Part shown: positions 11,341 to 19,764 of the stretch, one piece after another
How the letters are laid out: every line of letters starts with the position of its first letter
How positions within the stretch are numbered: the first letter of the stretch is position 1
NCBI GenBank assembly: GCA_000474255.1
Contig: BATO01000020.1
Span: forward strand, 16,659-80,658
Length of the DNA stretch: 64,000 nt
Direction of reading: 5' to 3'
From: Aquipseudomonas alcaligenes MRY13-0052
Lineage (GTDB): Bacteria; Pseudomonadota; Gammaproteobacteria; Pseudomonadales; Pseudomonadaceae
Notes under the pieces: model-generated
Seen by the model: the letters and a program-made list of their open reading frames with translations, nothing else
Told to the model about the DNA's origin: nothing
Databases searched by the model: none
Made by a program: the position numbers and the translations under genes

Positions 11341-11697
11341 ATTGATGTGCACCTGGCACCGACGTAGCCCGGGCTTCAGCCCGGGACGCACGCCGTTTCA
11401 TGGGGCGGATCATGTGCCGGGCCAGGCATCGTTTGGTGGATGAAAAGAGCGCCATCCACCCATCGGTCAGCGCCGTGGGTTGGATCGGCGCCGTAGGATG
11501 GGTAGAGCGTAGCGAAACCCATCGCCGCAAACGCCGGCTCGCACCCGACCTACAGGCCAAACACAGCCTGTAGGGGCGACTTCAGTCGCCAAGCAGGCCG
11601 CAGGACTGCCTTGACTCCGCGCCTCCCTGCAGCACCGCCTGGTGGATGAAAGGAGCGCCATCCACCCTACGTACTACCGATCACACCGAACACTCTT
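11341..11697. repeat. Gene-free cluster of several dispersed palindromic repeat types
   Basis: No gene is visible here. The stretch holds at least four different short inverted repeats: GTAGCCCGGGCTTCAGCCCGGGAC-type at 11364-11386; GGTGGATGAAA(A/G)GAGCGCCATCCACC-type twice, at 11435-11460 and 11641-11666, differing at one base; a GATGGGT...ACCCATC palindrome at 11498-11523; and GGGGCGACTTCAGTCGCC at 11570-11590. Such units are typical dispersed intergenic repeats of Pseudomonas genomes. A relative of the first unit occurs at 40743. Confidence 0.75.
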
Positions 11698-12276
11698 TCA
11701 GGCCCGCACGCTTTCCCAGGCCACCTGGGCCAGCAGGTCGCGGCAGTCGGCGAGGCTGCTGCGGGTGCGGCCGGCCAGCCAGTTGCGGGCGAAGTCGTGG
11801 GTGGGGCCGATCACCACCGAGGCGAAGCAGTCCTCAGGCAGGGCGCGCAGCGCGCCGGCTTCGCGGTGGGCCTGCAGCGCCGCGAGGATGCGTGCATGGT
11901 GCTCGCGGTTGGCCTCGCGCAGTTGCTCGCCCACCTCGCCCGCTTCCACCCGCGAGCGGCTGTGCAGGACGAAGCGCGCCCAGTCGGGGTTGGCCACCAC
12001 CCAGTCGATGTACGCCGTCACCAGCAGCTTCACGCAGGCCTCGGCATCGGCGGCCTTGGCGAAGCCTGTCTGCAACAGCTCGGCGTATTGGCCGACCCCG
12101 GCCAGGTAGAGCGCGCCGATGATGCGCTCCTTGTTGCCGAAGTGGTGGTAGAGGCTGCCGATGCTGGCGCCGGAACGGTCGCGGATCATCTCGATGGTGG
12201 TGGCGTCCACGCCTTCATCGGTGAAGCACTGGAGGGCGGCCTGGAGGATGTCGTCTTTGCGCGAGGAACGAGCCAT
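11698..12276 (-). CDS. TetR-family transcriptional regulator
   Basis: This protein has 192 residues. The N-terminal helix-turn-helix is clear: KDDILQAALQCFTDEGVDATTIEMIRD followed by GASIGSLYHHFGNKERI, the hallmark of TetR repressors. The C-terminal ligand domain is divergent. The gene is divergent from the thioesterase gene, with 109 bp between the two starts that contain overlapping palindromes (12295-12315). It most likely represses itself and the thioesterase. The ligand is unknown; an acyl-CoA or fatty-acid-type molecule would fit the neighbour, as inference. Confidence 0.92.
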   Translation of the reverse strand: MARSSRKDDILQAALQCFTDEGVDATTIEMIRDRSGASIGSLYHHFGNKERIIGALYLAGVGQYAELLQTGFAKAADAEACVKLLVTAYIDWVVANPDWARFVLHSRSRVEAGEVGEQLREANREHHARILAALQAHREAGALRALPEDCFASVVIGPTHDFARNWLAGRTRSSLADCRDLLAQVAWESVRA

Positions 12277-12294
12277 GGAACTCCCGATGCATGA

Positions 12295-12315
12295 CTAGAA
12301 TATAATTCTAGAATT
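12295..12315. promoter_or_regulatory. Putative TetR operator
   Basis: Two interlocked perfect palindromes lie between the divergent genes: CTAGAAT-ATA-ATTCTAG (12295-12311) and AATTCTAGAATT (12304-12315). They are AT-rich in a GC-rich genome, and their position between two divergent starts fits a shared operator. No other palindrome of this quality is in the gap. Confidence 0.65.
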
Positions 12316-12385
12316 CTTTTCTAATTTTCATATACTGCTGCGGCGCGCGCTCATCTTCAATCCACTCACGAGAGAATCGGAACCC

Positions 12386-12823
12386 ATGAGCCAGATGTTG
12401 CAGATGTTCCAGCAAGCCGGTGCGGCGCAGTTCAGCGCCATGATCGGCCAGGTCGCCCCATACTTCGCCAGCATCGCCCCGCAGTTCGTCGAACTGCGTG
12501 CCGGCTACGCCGAAATCACCTTTCCCAAGCGCCGCGAGGTGCTCAACCACATCGGCACCGTGCATGCCATCGCCCTGTGCAACGCCGCCGAGCTGGTGGC
12601 CGGCACCATGACCGACGCCTCCATCCCCGCCGGCACCCGCTGGATTCCCCGTGGCATGACGGTGGAGTACCTGGCCAAGGCCAGCGGCGACGTGCGCGCG
12701 GTGGCCGATGGCAGCGCGGTGGACTGGTCCGTCCTGGGCGACATCAAGGTGCCGGTGATGGCCTATGTCGGTGACACCGCCGTACTGCGCGCCGAGATCA
12801 CCATGTACCTGAGCAAGGCTTGA
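12386..12823 (+). CDS. PaaI/DUF4442-type hotdog-fold thioesterase
   Basis: This protein has 145 residues, a typical single hotdog domain. The stretch VELRAGYAEITFPKRREVLNHIGTVHA, followed by ALCNAAELVAGTM, matches the family's substrate-side helix with its Asn/His region (NHIGTVHA). Members hydrolyse acyl-CoA or act on related thioesters. It is divergent from the TetR gene, which probably controls it, and is followed by a terminator shared with the convergent sohB gene. The ribosome site upstream of the ATG is weak (GAGA). The exact substrate cannot be told from sequence. Confidence 0.82.
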   Translation: MSQMLQMFQQAGAAQFSAMIGQVAPYFASIAPQFVELRAGYAEITFPKRREVLNHIGTVHAIALCNAAELVAGTMTDASIPAGTRWIPRGMTVEYLAKASGDVRAVADGSAVDWSVLGDIKVPVMAYVGDTAVLRAEITMYLSKA

Positions 12824-12828
12824 AACAC

Positions 12829-12854
12829 AGAGGCCCGGATCGCTCCGGGCCTCT
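12829..12854. terminator. Bidirectional terminator between thioesterase and sohB
   Basis: The arms AGAGGCCCGG and CCGGGCCTCT surround a six-base loop and are followed by TTTCTTT on the plus strand. It sits between two convergent stops and can serve both. Confidence 0.8.
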
Positions 12855-12863
12855 TTCTTTCAT

Positions 12864-13889
12864 TCACTGCCAGAAGCGCTGTTGGCTAAGGCGACCCCAC
12901 CAATTCAGCAGCACCCGGTCGACGGCCGCGCTGGCGGCCAGGCCGAAGCGCTCCTGCAGGCTCTTCTTCTCGACGAAGTTGAGCAGGAACAGGTCGGCCT
13001 CGCGGGCACGCTCGCCGAGGTATTCGTCGCTGGTCTTCAGCTCGTCCACCAGTTGCTTGTCCAGCGCGGCCATGCCCAGCCAGATCTCGCCGGTGGCCAC
13101 TTCATCGATGGCCAGTTGCGGGCGGTAGCGGGCGACGAAGTTCTTGAACAGGTCGTGGGTGGTCTCCAGGTCTTCCTGGAACTTCTCCCGGCCCTTCTCG
13201 GTGTTCTCGCCGAACACGGTGAGGGTGCGCTTGTACTCGCCGGCGGTGAGCACCTCGAAGTCGACGTCATGCTTCTTCAGCAGGCGGTGCACGTTGGGCA
13301 GCTGCGCCACCACGCCGATGGAACCGAGGATGGCGAAGGGCGCGGAGAGCACCTTGTCGCCGATGCAGGCCATCATGTAGCCGCCGCTGGCGGCGACCTT
13401 GTCGACGCACACGGTCAGGGGGATGCCCGCCTGGCGGATACGCGCCAGTTGCGAGGACGCCAGGCCGTAGCTGTGGACCATGCCGCCGCCGCTTTCCAGG
13501 CGCAGCACCACCTCGTCGGCCGGGGTGGCCAGGGTCAGCAATGCGGTGATCTCGTGGCGCATCTGCTCGGCGGCCGAGGCCTTGATGTCGCCGTCGAAGT
13601 CGAGGACGAAGACCCGGGGCTTCTGCTCGCCGGCCTTCTTCGCCGCCTTGGCGGCCTTGGCCTCGTCCTTGCGCAGGGCCTTGATGCGGTCCTTGTCCAG
13701 CAGCGAATGCTCCAGGCGCTCGCGCAGGCCTTTATAGAAGTCGTTGAGCTTGGTCACCACCAACTGGCCGCCACCGGCGCGCCGTCCCCGCCCGCGCACT
13801 GCGGCCACCGCCACCAGGACGACCAGGATGGCCACCACCAGCGTTATCGTCTTGACGAGAAAGCTCGCGTAATCGGCTAAGAACTCCAC
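12864..13889 (-). CDS. sohB: Inner-membrane S49-family peptidase SohB
   Basis: This is a 341-residue membrane-anchored serine protease. It has an N-terminal transmembrane segment (FLVKTITLVVAILVVLVAVA), then a cytoplasm/periplasm-facing S49 domain with the catalytic serine in DKVAASGGYMMAC and the family block LESGGGMVHSYG. I chose the GTG start at 13889 (VEFLADYASF) because AAGGGGG lies just upstream and it matches the usual SohB length; an in-frame extension to 14015 adds a non-conserved segment. SohB/SppA peptidases degrade signal peptides or membrane peptides. The gene is divergent from the phosphatase gene at 14099. Confidence 0.92.
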   Translation of the reverse strand: MEFLADYASFLVKTITLVVAILVVLVAVAAVRGRGRRAGGGQLVVTKLNDFYKGLRERLEHSLLDKDRIKALRKDEAKAAKAAKKAGEQKPRVFVLDFDGDIKASAAEQMRHEITALLTLATPADEVVLRLESGGGMVHSYGLASSQLARIRQAGIPLTVCVDKVAASGGYMMACIGDKVLSAPFAILGSIGVVAQLPNVHRLLKKHDVDFEVLTAGEYKRTLTVFGENTEKGREKFQEDLETTHDLFKNFVARYRPQLAIDEVATGEIWLGMAALDKQLVDELKTSDEYLGERAREADLFLLNFVEKKSLQERFGLAASAAVDRVLLNWWGRLSQQRFWQ

Positions 13890-14098
13890 AACACCCCCTT
13901 TGGGATCGACTGGCGCCCGCTCTGGCAGGCGCGAAACCGGCCAAGCATACCCGCCCGCGCCGGTCATCCACCAGCGACGGAAAAACCCCTTAATAAATAG
14001 CGGGAATGCATTCAAACAAGCGTATGTTTTTTCGTTGACAGCCCCGGAGCTTCCTCATAACCTCGCGAAACTTTCAACGTCCCGGGACGGCAGCGTAC

Positions 14099-14809
14099 GT
14101 GGGCAGCATCTACCTGATCCGACATGGCCAGGCTTCATTCGGCGCCGATAACTACGACGTGCTTTCCAGCGTCGGAGTTCGCCAGGCCGAAGTACTGGGC
14201 GATCACCTCGCGAGCCTCGGCCTGCGCCTCGATCGTTGCGTCGCGGGCAGCCTGCAACGCCAGCAGCACACCGCCGAAGCCGCCCTGTCGCGCTTCCGCG
14301 CCGTCGGCCTGGACGCCCCCGCCGTGGACACCGACCCGGCCTTCAACGAATTCGATGCGGACGCCGTGATCCGCGCGCTGCTGCCCAGCCTGCTGGAGCA
14401 GGAGCCCGAAGCCCTGCACATCATGCGCAACGCCCCGCAGAACCGCGCCGAGTTCCAGCGCCTGTTCTCCAAGCTGGTGCTGCGCTGGGTGGCCGGCGAC
14501 TACGACAACGCCGAACTGCAGAGCTGGCAAGCCTTCCACGACCAGGTCGCGGGCGGGCTGGAGCGGGTGCTGCAACACGCCGAAAGCAAACAGAACATCG
14601 CGGTCTTCACCTCCGGCGGTACCATCACCGCCCTGCTCCACCATGTGGCCGGCGTGCCGGCGGACCGCGCATTCGAACTCAACTGGCAGATCGTCAATAC
14701 TTCGCTCTCACGCCTGAAGTTCCGCGGCAGCGAAGTGGCGCTAGCTTCCTTCAACAGTCATGTGCATCTGGAACTGTTGAAGGCGCCGGAGCTCATCACC
14801 TATCGATGA
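14099..14809 (+). CDS. Histidine phosphatase (phosphoglycerate mutase-like)
   Basis: This protein has 236 residues. The RHGQ motif with the catalytic histidine is at the N-terminus (IYLIRHGQASF), and the second half contains the expected GGTITALLHH block. The start is GTG at 14099; no better ATG exists. It is the first of four co-directed genes (phosphatase, SCP2 protein, APH-like kinase, SDR) that look functionally linked. In this superfamily the substrate can be sugar phosphates, acyl phosphates or nucleotides and cannot be told from sequence. Given the downstream kinase, a phosphorylated acyl-CoA intermediate is possible but speculative. Confidence 0.88.
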   Translation: MGSIYLIRHGQASFGADNYDVLSSVGVRQAEVLGDHLASLGLRLDRCVAGSLQRQQHTAEAALSRFRAVGLDAPAVDTDPAFNEFDADAVIRALLPSLLEQEPEALHIMRNAPQNRAEFQRLFSKLVLRWVAGDYDNAELQSWQAFHDQVAGGLERVLQHAESKQNIAVFTSGGTITALLHHVAGVPADRAFELNWQIVNTSLSRLKFRGSEVALASFNSHVHLELLKAPELITYR

Positions 14810-14869
14810 GCACGGCCCACTGCGCCCCAGAAGGGGCGCTAGAAAAACCTGAAAATAAAGGAAAGAACC

Positions 14870-15184
14870 ATGACCACAGTTGCTGACATCGTCAAAAACA
14901 TGCAGTCCAAGTTCAACGCCGGTGCCGCCGCTGGCCTGGACCTGGTATTCCAGTTCAACATCGAAGATGGCGACAACCACTATCTGGTCGTCAAGGACGG
15001 CACCTGCGACGTACAGCAAGGTGATGCCCCGAACCCGAACGTCACCCTGATCATGTCCACCGAAACCCTGGTTGGCATCATGACCGGCGAAACCGACGGC
15101 ATGCAGGCCTTCATGGGCGGCAAACTGCGCGCCGAAGGCGACATGATGCTCGCCATGAAGCTCGGCGAGCTCTTCCCGGTCTAA
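14870..15184 (+). CDS. SCP2 sterol-carrier domain protein
   Basis: This protein has 104 residues, a stand-alone SCP2 domain (YLVVKDGTCDVQQGDAPNPNVTL, then GKLRAEGDMMLAMKLGELF). SCP2 domains bind fatty-acyl-CoA or other lipids in a hydrophobic tunnel. There is a good ribosome site (AAAGGAAAG) upstream of the ATG. It is followed by a terminator, so it may be transcribed separately from the kinase gene 208 bp downstream. The role is likely lipid shuttling for the neighbouring enzymes, as inference from context. Confidence 0.9.
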   Translation: MTTVADIVKNMQSKFNAGAAAGLDLVFQFNIEDGDNHYLVVKDGTCDVQQGDAPNPNVTLIMSTETLVGIMTGETDGMQAFMGGKLRAEGDMMLAMKLGELFPV

Positions 15185-15211
15185 GCTTCGAGCTGACCAG
15201 GAACAGAGAAA

Positions 15212-15240
15212 ACCGGAGTCCCAGGGCTCCGGTTTTTTTT
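15212..15240 (+). terminator. Terminator after SCP2 gene
   Basis: Stem ACCGGAG / CTCCGGT followed by a run of eight T. Confidence 0.88.
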
Positions 15241-15391
15241 CGCCCGGCGCAGGTGAATCCGGGCTAATCAGGCAGTTTGATTGTGCTGCAACACGCCTGC
15301 CTATAACGGCCCTTCGCCCTTGTGACGCCATCCGGGCGGCATTAGATTAGCGAATAGTCTCGGGCCCTCATCATAAGTAGAAGGGATAAGC

Positions 15392-16462
15392 ATGACGCTT
15401 ACTGATCAGTCCACCCGCATCCGCGAAGGCGAAGAGCTCGACGCCGCGGCCATCGATCCTTACCTCAAGGCCAACATCCCCGGCCTGACCGGTACGCCGC
15501 GCATCAGCCAGTTTCCCGGTGGTGCCTCGAACCTGACCTACCTGCTGGAATACCCGGAGCGCGAGTTCGTCCTGCGTCGACCGCCCTTCGGCCACAAGGC
15601 CAAGTCCGCCCATGACATGGGCCGCGAGTTCCGCATCCTCAACCAGCTCAACGACGGCTTCCCCTACTGCCCGAAAGCCTATGTGCACTGCACCGACGAG
15701 TCGGTGATCGGCGCCGAGTTCTACGTGATGGACCGGGTCAAGGGCGTGATCCTGCGGGCCGACGTACCGGCCGAGCTGGGCCTCGACGAAGCCAAGACCC
15801 GCGCGCTGTGCAAGAGCTTCATCGACAAGTTCGTCGAGCTGCACAACGTCGACTACAACGCCTGCGGCCTGGGTGACCTGGGCAAGCCGGAAGGCTACGT
15901 GCAGCGCCAGATCTCCGGCTGGAGCGACCGCTACGAGAAAGCCCTGACCCCCGACGCCCCCACCTGGGAGCCGGTCAAGGCCTGGCTGCGCGAGAAGATG
16001 CCCGCCGACCACCACAAGCCGGCGATCGTGCACAACGACTACCGCTTCGACAACGTGATCCTCGACCCGGCCAACTCGATGAACATCATCGGCGTGCTCG
16101 ACTGGGAGCTGACCACCATCGGCGACCCGCTGATGGACCTGGGCAACACCCTCGCCTACTGGATCGAAGCCGCCGACCCGGCCCCGGTGCAACTGATGCG
16201 CCGCCAGCCCAGCCACCTGCCGGGCATGCTCAGCCGCCAGGAGTTCGCCGACTACTACGCCGAGCGCGCCGGCCTGCCGCCGATCACCAACCTCGACTTC
16301 TACTACACCTACGGCCTGTTCCGCCTGGCCGGCATCGTGCAGCAAATCTACTACCGCTTCTTCCACGGCCAGACCCAGGACAAGCGCTTCGCACAGTTCA
16401 TCCACATGAACAAGCTGCTGGAGCAGATGAGCCTGCAGGTCATCGGCAAATCACGGCTGTAA
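15392..16462 (+). CDS. APH-family phosphotransferase, ACAD10/11-like (probable hydroxyacyl-CoA kinase)
   Basis: This protein has 356 residues. Kinase-fold motifs are intact: GGASNLTYLLE (nucleotide loop), LRRPPFGHKAKSAHDMGREF, the catalytic loop HNDYRFDNVILDP (HxDxxxxN) and metal-binding GVLDWELTTIGDP. This is the subfamily of the kinase domain of human ACAD10/ACAD11 and of LvaA from levulinate catabolism, which phosphorylate 4-hydroxyacyl-CoA; by family it should act on a hydroxyacyl-CoA rather than an antibiotic. AAGGGA precedes the ATG. The SDR gene starts 25 bp downstream and forms a likely operon with it. Confidence 0.88.
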   Translation: MTLTDQSTRIREGEELDAAAIDPYLKANIPGLTGTPRISQFPGGASNLTYLLEYPEREFVLRRPPFGHKAKSAHDMGREFRILNQLNDGFPYCPKAYVHCTDESVIGAEFYVMDRVKGVILRADVPAELGLDEAKTRALCKSFIDKFVELHNVDYNACGLGDLGKPEGYVQRQISGWSDRYEKALTPDAPTWEPVKAWLREKMPADHHKPAIVHNDYRFDNVILDPANSMNIIGVLDWELTTIGDPLMDLGNTLAYWIEAADPAPVQLMRRQPSHLPGMLSRQEFADYYAERAGLPPITNLDFYYTYGLFRLAGIVQQIYYRFFHGQTQDKRFAQFIHMNKLLEQMSLQVIGKSRL

Positions 16463-16487
16463 CACGGCTCACAACAAGGGGAACCCC

Positions 16488-17255
16488 ATGTCCAAGACCC
16501 ACCTGTTCGACCTCGACGGCAAGATCGCCTTCGTATCCGGCGCCAGCCGTGGCATCGGCGAGGCCATCGCCAAGCTGCTGGCCCAGCAGGGCGCCCACGT
16601 GATCGTCTCCAGCCGCAAGATCGACGGCTGCCAGGCCGTCGCCGACGCCATTGTCGCCGAGGGTGGCAAGGCCACCGCCATCGCCTGCCACATCGGCGAG
16701 ATGGAGCAGATCCAGAGCGTCTTCGCGCAGATCCGCGAGCAGTTCGGCCGCCTCGACATCCTGGTCAACAACGCCGCCACCAACCCGCAGTTCTGCAACG
16801 TGCTGGACACCGACCTGTCGGCCTTCCAGAAGACCGTCGACGTGAACATCCGCGGCTACTACTTCATGTCCATCGAAGGCGGCAAGCTGATGAAGCAGAA
16901 CGGCGGTGGCAGCATCATCAACGTCGCCTCCATCAACGGCGTCTCCCCGGGCGAGTTCCAGGGCATCTACTCGGTGACCAAGGCTGCCGTGATCAGCATG
17001 ACCAAGGTCTTCGCCAAGGAATGCGCGCAGTTCGGCATCCGCTGCAACGCCCTGCTGCCGGGCCTGACCGACACCAAGTTCGCCTCGGCCCTGACCAAGA
17101 ACGACACCATCCTCAACGTCGCCCTGCAGCGCATTCCGCTGAAGCGCGTGGCTGACCCGAGCGAAATGGCCGGCACCGTGCTCTACCTCGCCAGCGACGC
17201 CTCCAGCTACACCACCGGCGTGGCGCTGAACGTGGACGGCGGCTTCCTCTCCTGA
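16488..17255 (+). CDS. Short-chain dehydrogenase/reductase
   Basis: This protein has 255 residues, a classical SDR: cofactor motif SGASRGIGEA, NNAATN, and catalytic Ser (NVASINGVSPG region) with YSVTKAA giving Tyr-x3-Lys. The acidic-free region after beta2 (VSSRKIDG) suggests NADP(H). It lies 25 bp after the ACAD10/11-like kinase, with AAGGGGAACCCC before its ATG, so both are probably one transcript. The pairing resembles lvaA/lvaD-type hydroxyacyl-CoA processing. It is followed by a terminator. Confidence 0.9.
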   Translation: MSKTHLFDLDGKIAFVSGASRGIGEAIAKLLAQQGAHVIVSSRKIDGCQAVADAIVAEGGKATAIACHIGEMEQIQSVFAQIREQFGRLDILVNNAATNPQFCNVLDTDLSAFQKTVDVNIRGYYFMSIEGGKLMKQNGGGSIINVASINGVSPGEFQGIYSVTKAAVISMTKVFAKECAQFGIRCNALLPGLTDTKFASALTKNDTILNVALQRIPLKRVADPSEMAGTVLYLASDASSYTTGVALNVDGGFLS

Positions 17256-17271
17256 GGAAACCCCGCCCATG

Positions 17272-17299
17272 AAAAAGGGAGCCTAATGGCTCCCTTTTT
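17272..17299. terminator. Bidirectional terminator after SDR gene
   Basis: Stem AAAAGGGAGCC / GGCTCCCTTTTT with loop TAAT, T-rich on the plus strand and A-rich in front, so it can also serve the convergent gene at 17428. Confidence 0.85.
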
Positions 17300-17344
17300 C
17301 TTTTCTGCGTCAGGACGCCCTAGTGGACGCTGGGCGACCTGCAG

Positions 17345-17369
17345 GTTGGGCTGAGGCACGAAGCCCAAC
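17345..17369. repeat. Short dispersed-type inverted repeat
   Basis: GTTGGGCT and AGCCCAAC are separated by nine bases, in the gap between two convergent genes. It resembles the common TTGGGCT...AGCCCAA intergenic repeats of Pseudomonas. Confidence 0.45.
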
Positions 17370-17427
17370 GCAGCGAAGCCGACCCATGCACGCTGGGCCT
17401 GGCTGCGCTCGGCGCCACCCTTCGCGA

Positions 17428-18078
17428 TCAGCGCCAGTCCTTGAGCGCCTGGGTGGCGACCGGGTTGAGTGGCTGGGCCAGCAAACCGGTGGGCGAGAGG
17501 CTGACGGAGTAGACCGCGCCGTCGGCCATGGGCAGGTAGGTCACCCGCTGCGCCTGGGGGTCGAACAGGAACAGGTCGCGCTGGTTGAGCCGCAGCCAGC
17601 GCCACAGGTCGATGCCATAGGGGCTGGCGGCCAGCTCGGCTTCGGCGTGCTGGGCCAGTTGCTGCTCCTCGATGGCGAGGAAGCGCCCGGAGAGCTTCTC
17701 CAGGCGGTAGCCCGGCTGCAGGCCGATCAGCTCGGCCAGGCCCTTGAGGCGGAAGATCCGCGCATCCAGCTGCCACAGGTCGCCATCCAGCAACACCGTG
17801 CGCTCGTTACCGCCTTCGAGCAGGGTCACTTCGTAGCGCTGCGGGCCCAGGGCCTTGAAGTTGAGGGTGACGATGGGCTTGTCGGGGTGCAGGGGCTCGT
17901 AGCGGGTCAGGTCCCAGGCCACGGTGCCCACCAGCAGCGCCAGGGCGAGGAAGCCCAGGCCGAGGGTGCCGCGCAACCAACCGAGGAACCAGCTGCGATC
18001 GAAGAGGATGCGCGCGGCCACAACCGCGGCAAGCAGAGCCAGCAGGGCGATGCCCCAGGCCAGGCCGTCATACTGCAT
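17428..18078 (-). CDS. Hypothetical membrane protein
   Basis: I do not recognise a family. The protein has 216 residues. Two transmembrane segments are evident at the N-terminus (AWGIALLALLAAVVAARILF and GTLGLGFLALALLVGTVAW). A soluble, probably periplasmic domain follows with the phrases VLLDGDLWQLDARIFRLKG, GLQPGYRLEKLSGRF, YGIDLWRWL and DPQAQRVTYLPMADGAVYSVSLSPTGL. The end is charged and polar. The start ATG is clear. It is divergent from the TSUP exporter with 99 bp between starts, which may share regulation. The codon use is like its neighbours. Confidence 0.8.
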   Translation of the reverse strand: MQYDGLAWGIALLALLAAVVAARILFDRSWFLGWLRGTLGLGFLALALLVGTVAWDLTRYEPLHPDKPIVTLNFKALGPQRYEVTLLEGGNERTVLLDGDLWQLDARIFRLKGLAELIGLQPGYRLEKLSGRFLAIEEQQLAQHAEAELAASPYGIDLWRWLRLNQRDLFLFDPQAQRVTYLPMADGAVYSVSLSPTGLLAQPLNPVATQALKDWR

Positions 18079-18177
18079 GGAACCCTTTCCTTCTGTGCAA
18101 AATAGCCGGCATTATGCGGACCTCCCGGCGCAGCGACCAGTTGCCGCGCTGCGCAATCGGACACAGATCGAGCATTT

Positions 18178-18954
18178 ATGCCCTTCCCTCTCGACTTCGC
18201 CGTCGACCCCGTCACCCTTCTGGTGCTGGCGGCGGTCGCGTTCCTCGCCGGTTTCATCGACGCCATCGCCGGCGGTGGCGGCCTGCTGACCATCCCCGCC
18301 CTGCTCACCGCCGGGCTGCCGCCGCACCTGGTACTGGGCACCAACAAGCTGTGCGCCACCTTCGGCTCGGCCACCGCCAGCTATACCTTCTACCGACGCA
18401 AGCTGTTCGAGCCGGCCAAGTGGCGCAGCGCGCTGATCGCCACCGCCCTGGGCGCGGCCATAGGCGCGGTGATCGCCCACTGGCTGCCGGCCCACTGGCT
18501 GAACCAGATGCTTCCCGCCGTGGTGTTCGGCTGCGGCCTGTACCTGCTGTTCGGCAAGGTGCCGGATGCCCAGCACGCCGTCGACGCGCCCATTCCCCGT
18601 GGCCGCCAATGGCCCCAGGGATTGGGCCTGGGCTTCTACGATGGCGTCGCCGGCCCCGGCACCGGCGCCTTCTGGACCGTCAGCAGCCTGCTGATGTACC
18701 CCCTCGACCTGGTGCGTGCCAGCGGTGTGGCGCGGACGATGAACTTCGTCAGCAACGGCGTCGCCCTTGCGGTTTTCGTGGTGGGTGGCCAGGTGGCCTG
18801 GCTGCTGGGCATCAGCATGGGCATCGCGCTGATGGCGGGCGCCTTCCTCGGCGCACGCACGGCCATCAGCGGCGGGGCGAAGTTCATCCGCCCGGTGTTC
18901 ATCTGCGTGGTGTTGGCGCTGACCGCGCGGCTAGCCTGGCAGCACTGGTTCTGA
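18178..18954 (+). CDS. TSUP-family (TauE/SafE) membrane transporter
   Basis: This protein has 258 residues with about seven to eight hydrophobic segments. The family signature [18 protein letters not shown] lies near the N-terminus, and the repeat-like [15 protein letters not shown] at the middle marks the internal duplication of TSUP proteins. These export sulfite, sulfoacetate or related organosulfonates, or move other anions. The 3' end overlaps the convergent nudC gene by 24 bp. No strong ribosome site precedes the ATG. Confidence 0.9.
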   Translation: MPFPLDFAVDPVTLLVLAAVAFLAGFIDAIAGGGGLLTIPALLTAGLPPHLVLGTNKLCATFGSATASYTFYRRKLFEPAKWRSALIATALGAAIGAVIAHWLPAHWLNQMLPAVVFGCGLYLLFGKVPDAQHAVDAPIPRGRQWPQGLGLGFYDGVAGPGTGAFWTVSSLLMYPLDLVRASGVARTMNFVSNGVALAVFVVGGQVAWLLGISMGIALMAGAFLGARTAISGGAKFIRPVFICVVLALTARLAWQHWF

Positions 18955-19764
18955 GTGACCCAGGCGGCGCGCCAGGTAGAGGTCGATCAGGTAGCGCGCG
19001 ATGGACTTGCTCGCCGGCAGCGGCGGCAGGTCGTGGATGGAGAACCACTGGGCGTCTTCGATCTCGCCCGGCTGCGGGACGATATCGCCGCTGACGTATT
19101 CGGCGTGGAAGCCGAGCATCAGCGAATGGGGGAAGGGCCAGTTCTGGCTGGCGATGTACTGCGGCATGGCGATTTCCACGCCGACTTCCTCGCGCACTTC
19201 GCGCGCCACGCACTGCTCCACCGACTCGCCCGGCTCGACGAAGCCGGCCAGGGTGCTGTAGACGCCGCTGACGAAGCGCGGCGAGCGCGCCAGCAGCAGC
19301 TCGTCACCGCGGGTCACCAGCACGATCATGCTCGGCGACAGGCGCGGGTAATGGTGCACGCCGCAGCTTTCGCAGTGCATGGCCCGCTCACCGGCGACCT
19401 GGCGCATGCGCGCGCCACAGCTGCCGCAGAAGCGTTGCTGGTCGGCCCAGGTGCCGATCTGGGTGGCGAAGCCGAGCATGCGGAAGGTGTCCGGGTCGCC
19501 CTGCATCATCAACTGGCGCAGGCCGACCCAGGCGCTGCCGGGCACATCGGCGGTGCTCGCCAGTTCCAGCAGGTAGATTTCATCGCCATCGAAGTGACCG
19601 ATGCCGTGTTCGGAGAGGATCGGCAGGTCCTGGCGCTTCAGCCATTCCCGGGGGAACAGCACGCCATTGCCGTCGGCCAGGAACTGCTGGCGGCAGTGGG
19701 CCAGGGCCCAGCCACCGGCGCGGCTAGCATCGAGCAGGCTGGGCTGCCAGCGTTCGGTGGCCAT
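18931..19764 (-). CDS. nudC: NADH pyrophosphatase (NAD-capped RNA hydrolase) NudC
   Basis: This protein has 277 residues. A zinc ribbon (CGSCGARM ... [11 protein letters not shown], about residues 111-140) is followed by the Nudix box [29 protein letters not shown] (about 172-195, GX5EX7REUXEEXGU). It hydrolyses NADH/NAD and removes NAD caps from RNA. Its ATG shares one base with the fimL stop (TGATG), so translation is coupled to fimL. The 3' end overlaps the convergent TSUP gene. The pairing fimL-nudC is the same as in P. aeruginosa. Confidence 0.95.
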   Translation of the reverse strand: MATERWQPSLLDASRAGGWALAHCRQQFLADGNGVLFPREWLKRQDLPILSEHGIGHFDGDEIYLLELASTADVPGSAWVGLRQLMMQGDPDTFRMLGFATQIGTWADQQRFCGSCGARMRQVAGERAMHCESCGVHHYPRLSPSMIVLVTRGDELLLARSPRFVSGVYSTLAGFVEPGESVEQCVAREVREEVGVEIAMPQYIASQNWPFPHSLMLGFHAEYVSGDIVPQPGEIEDAQWFSIHDLPPLPASKSIARYLIDLYLARRLGHSEPVLPG

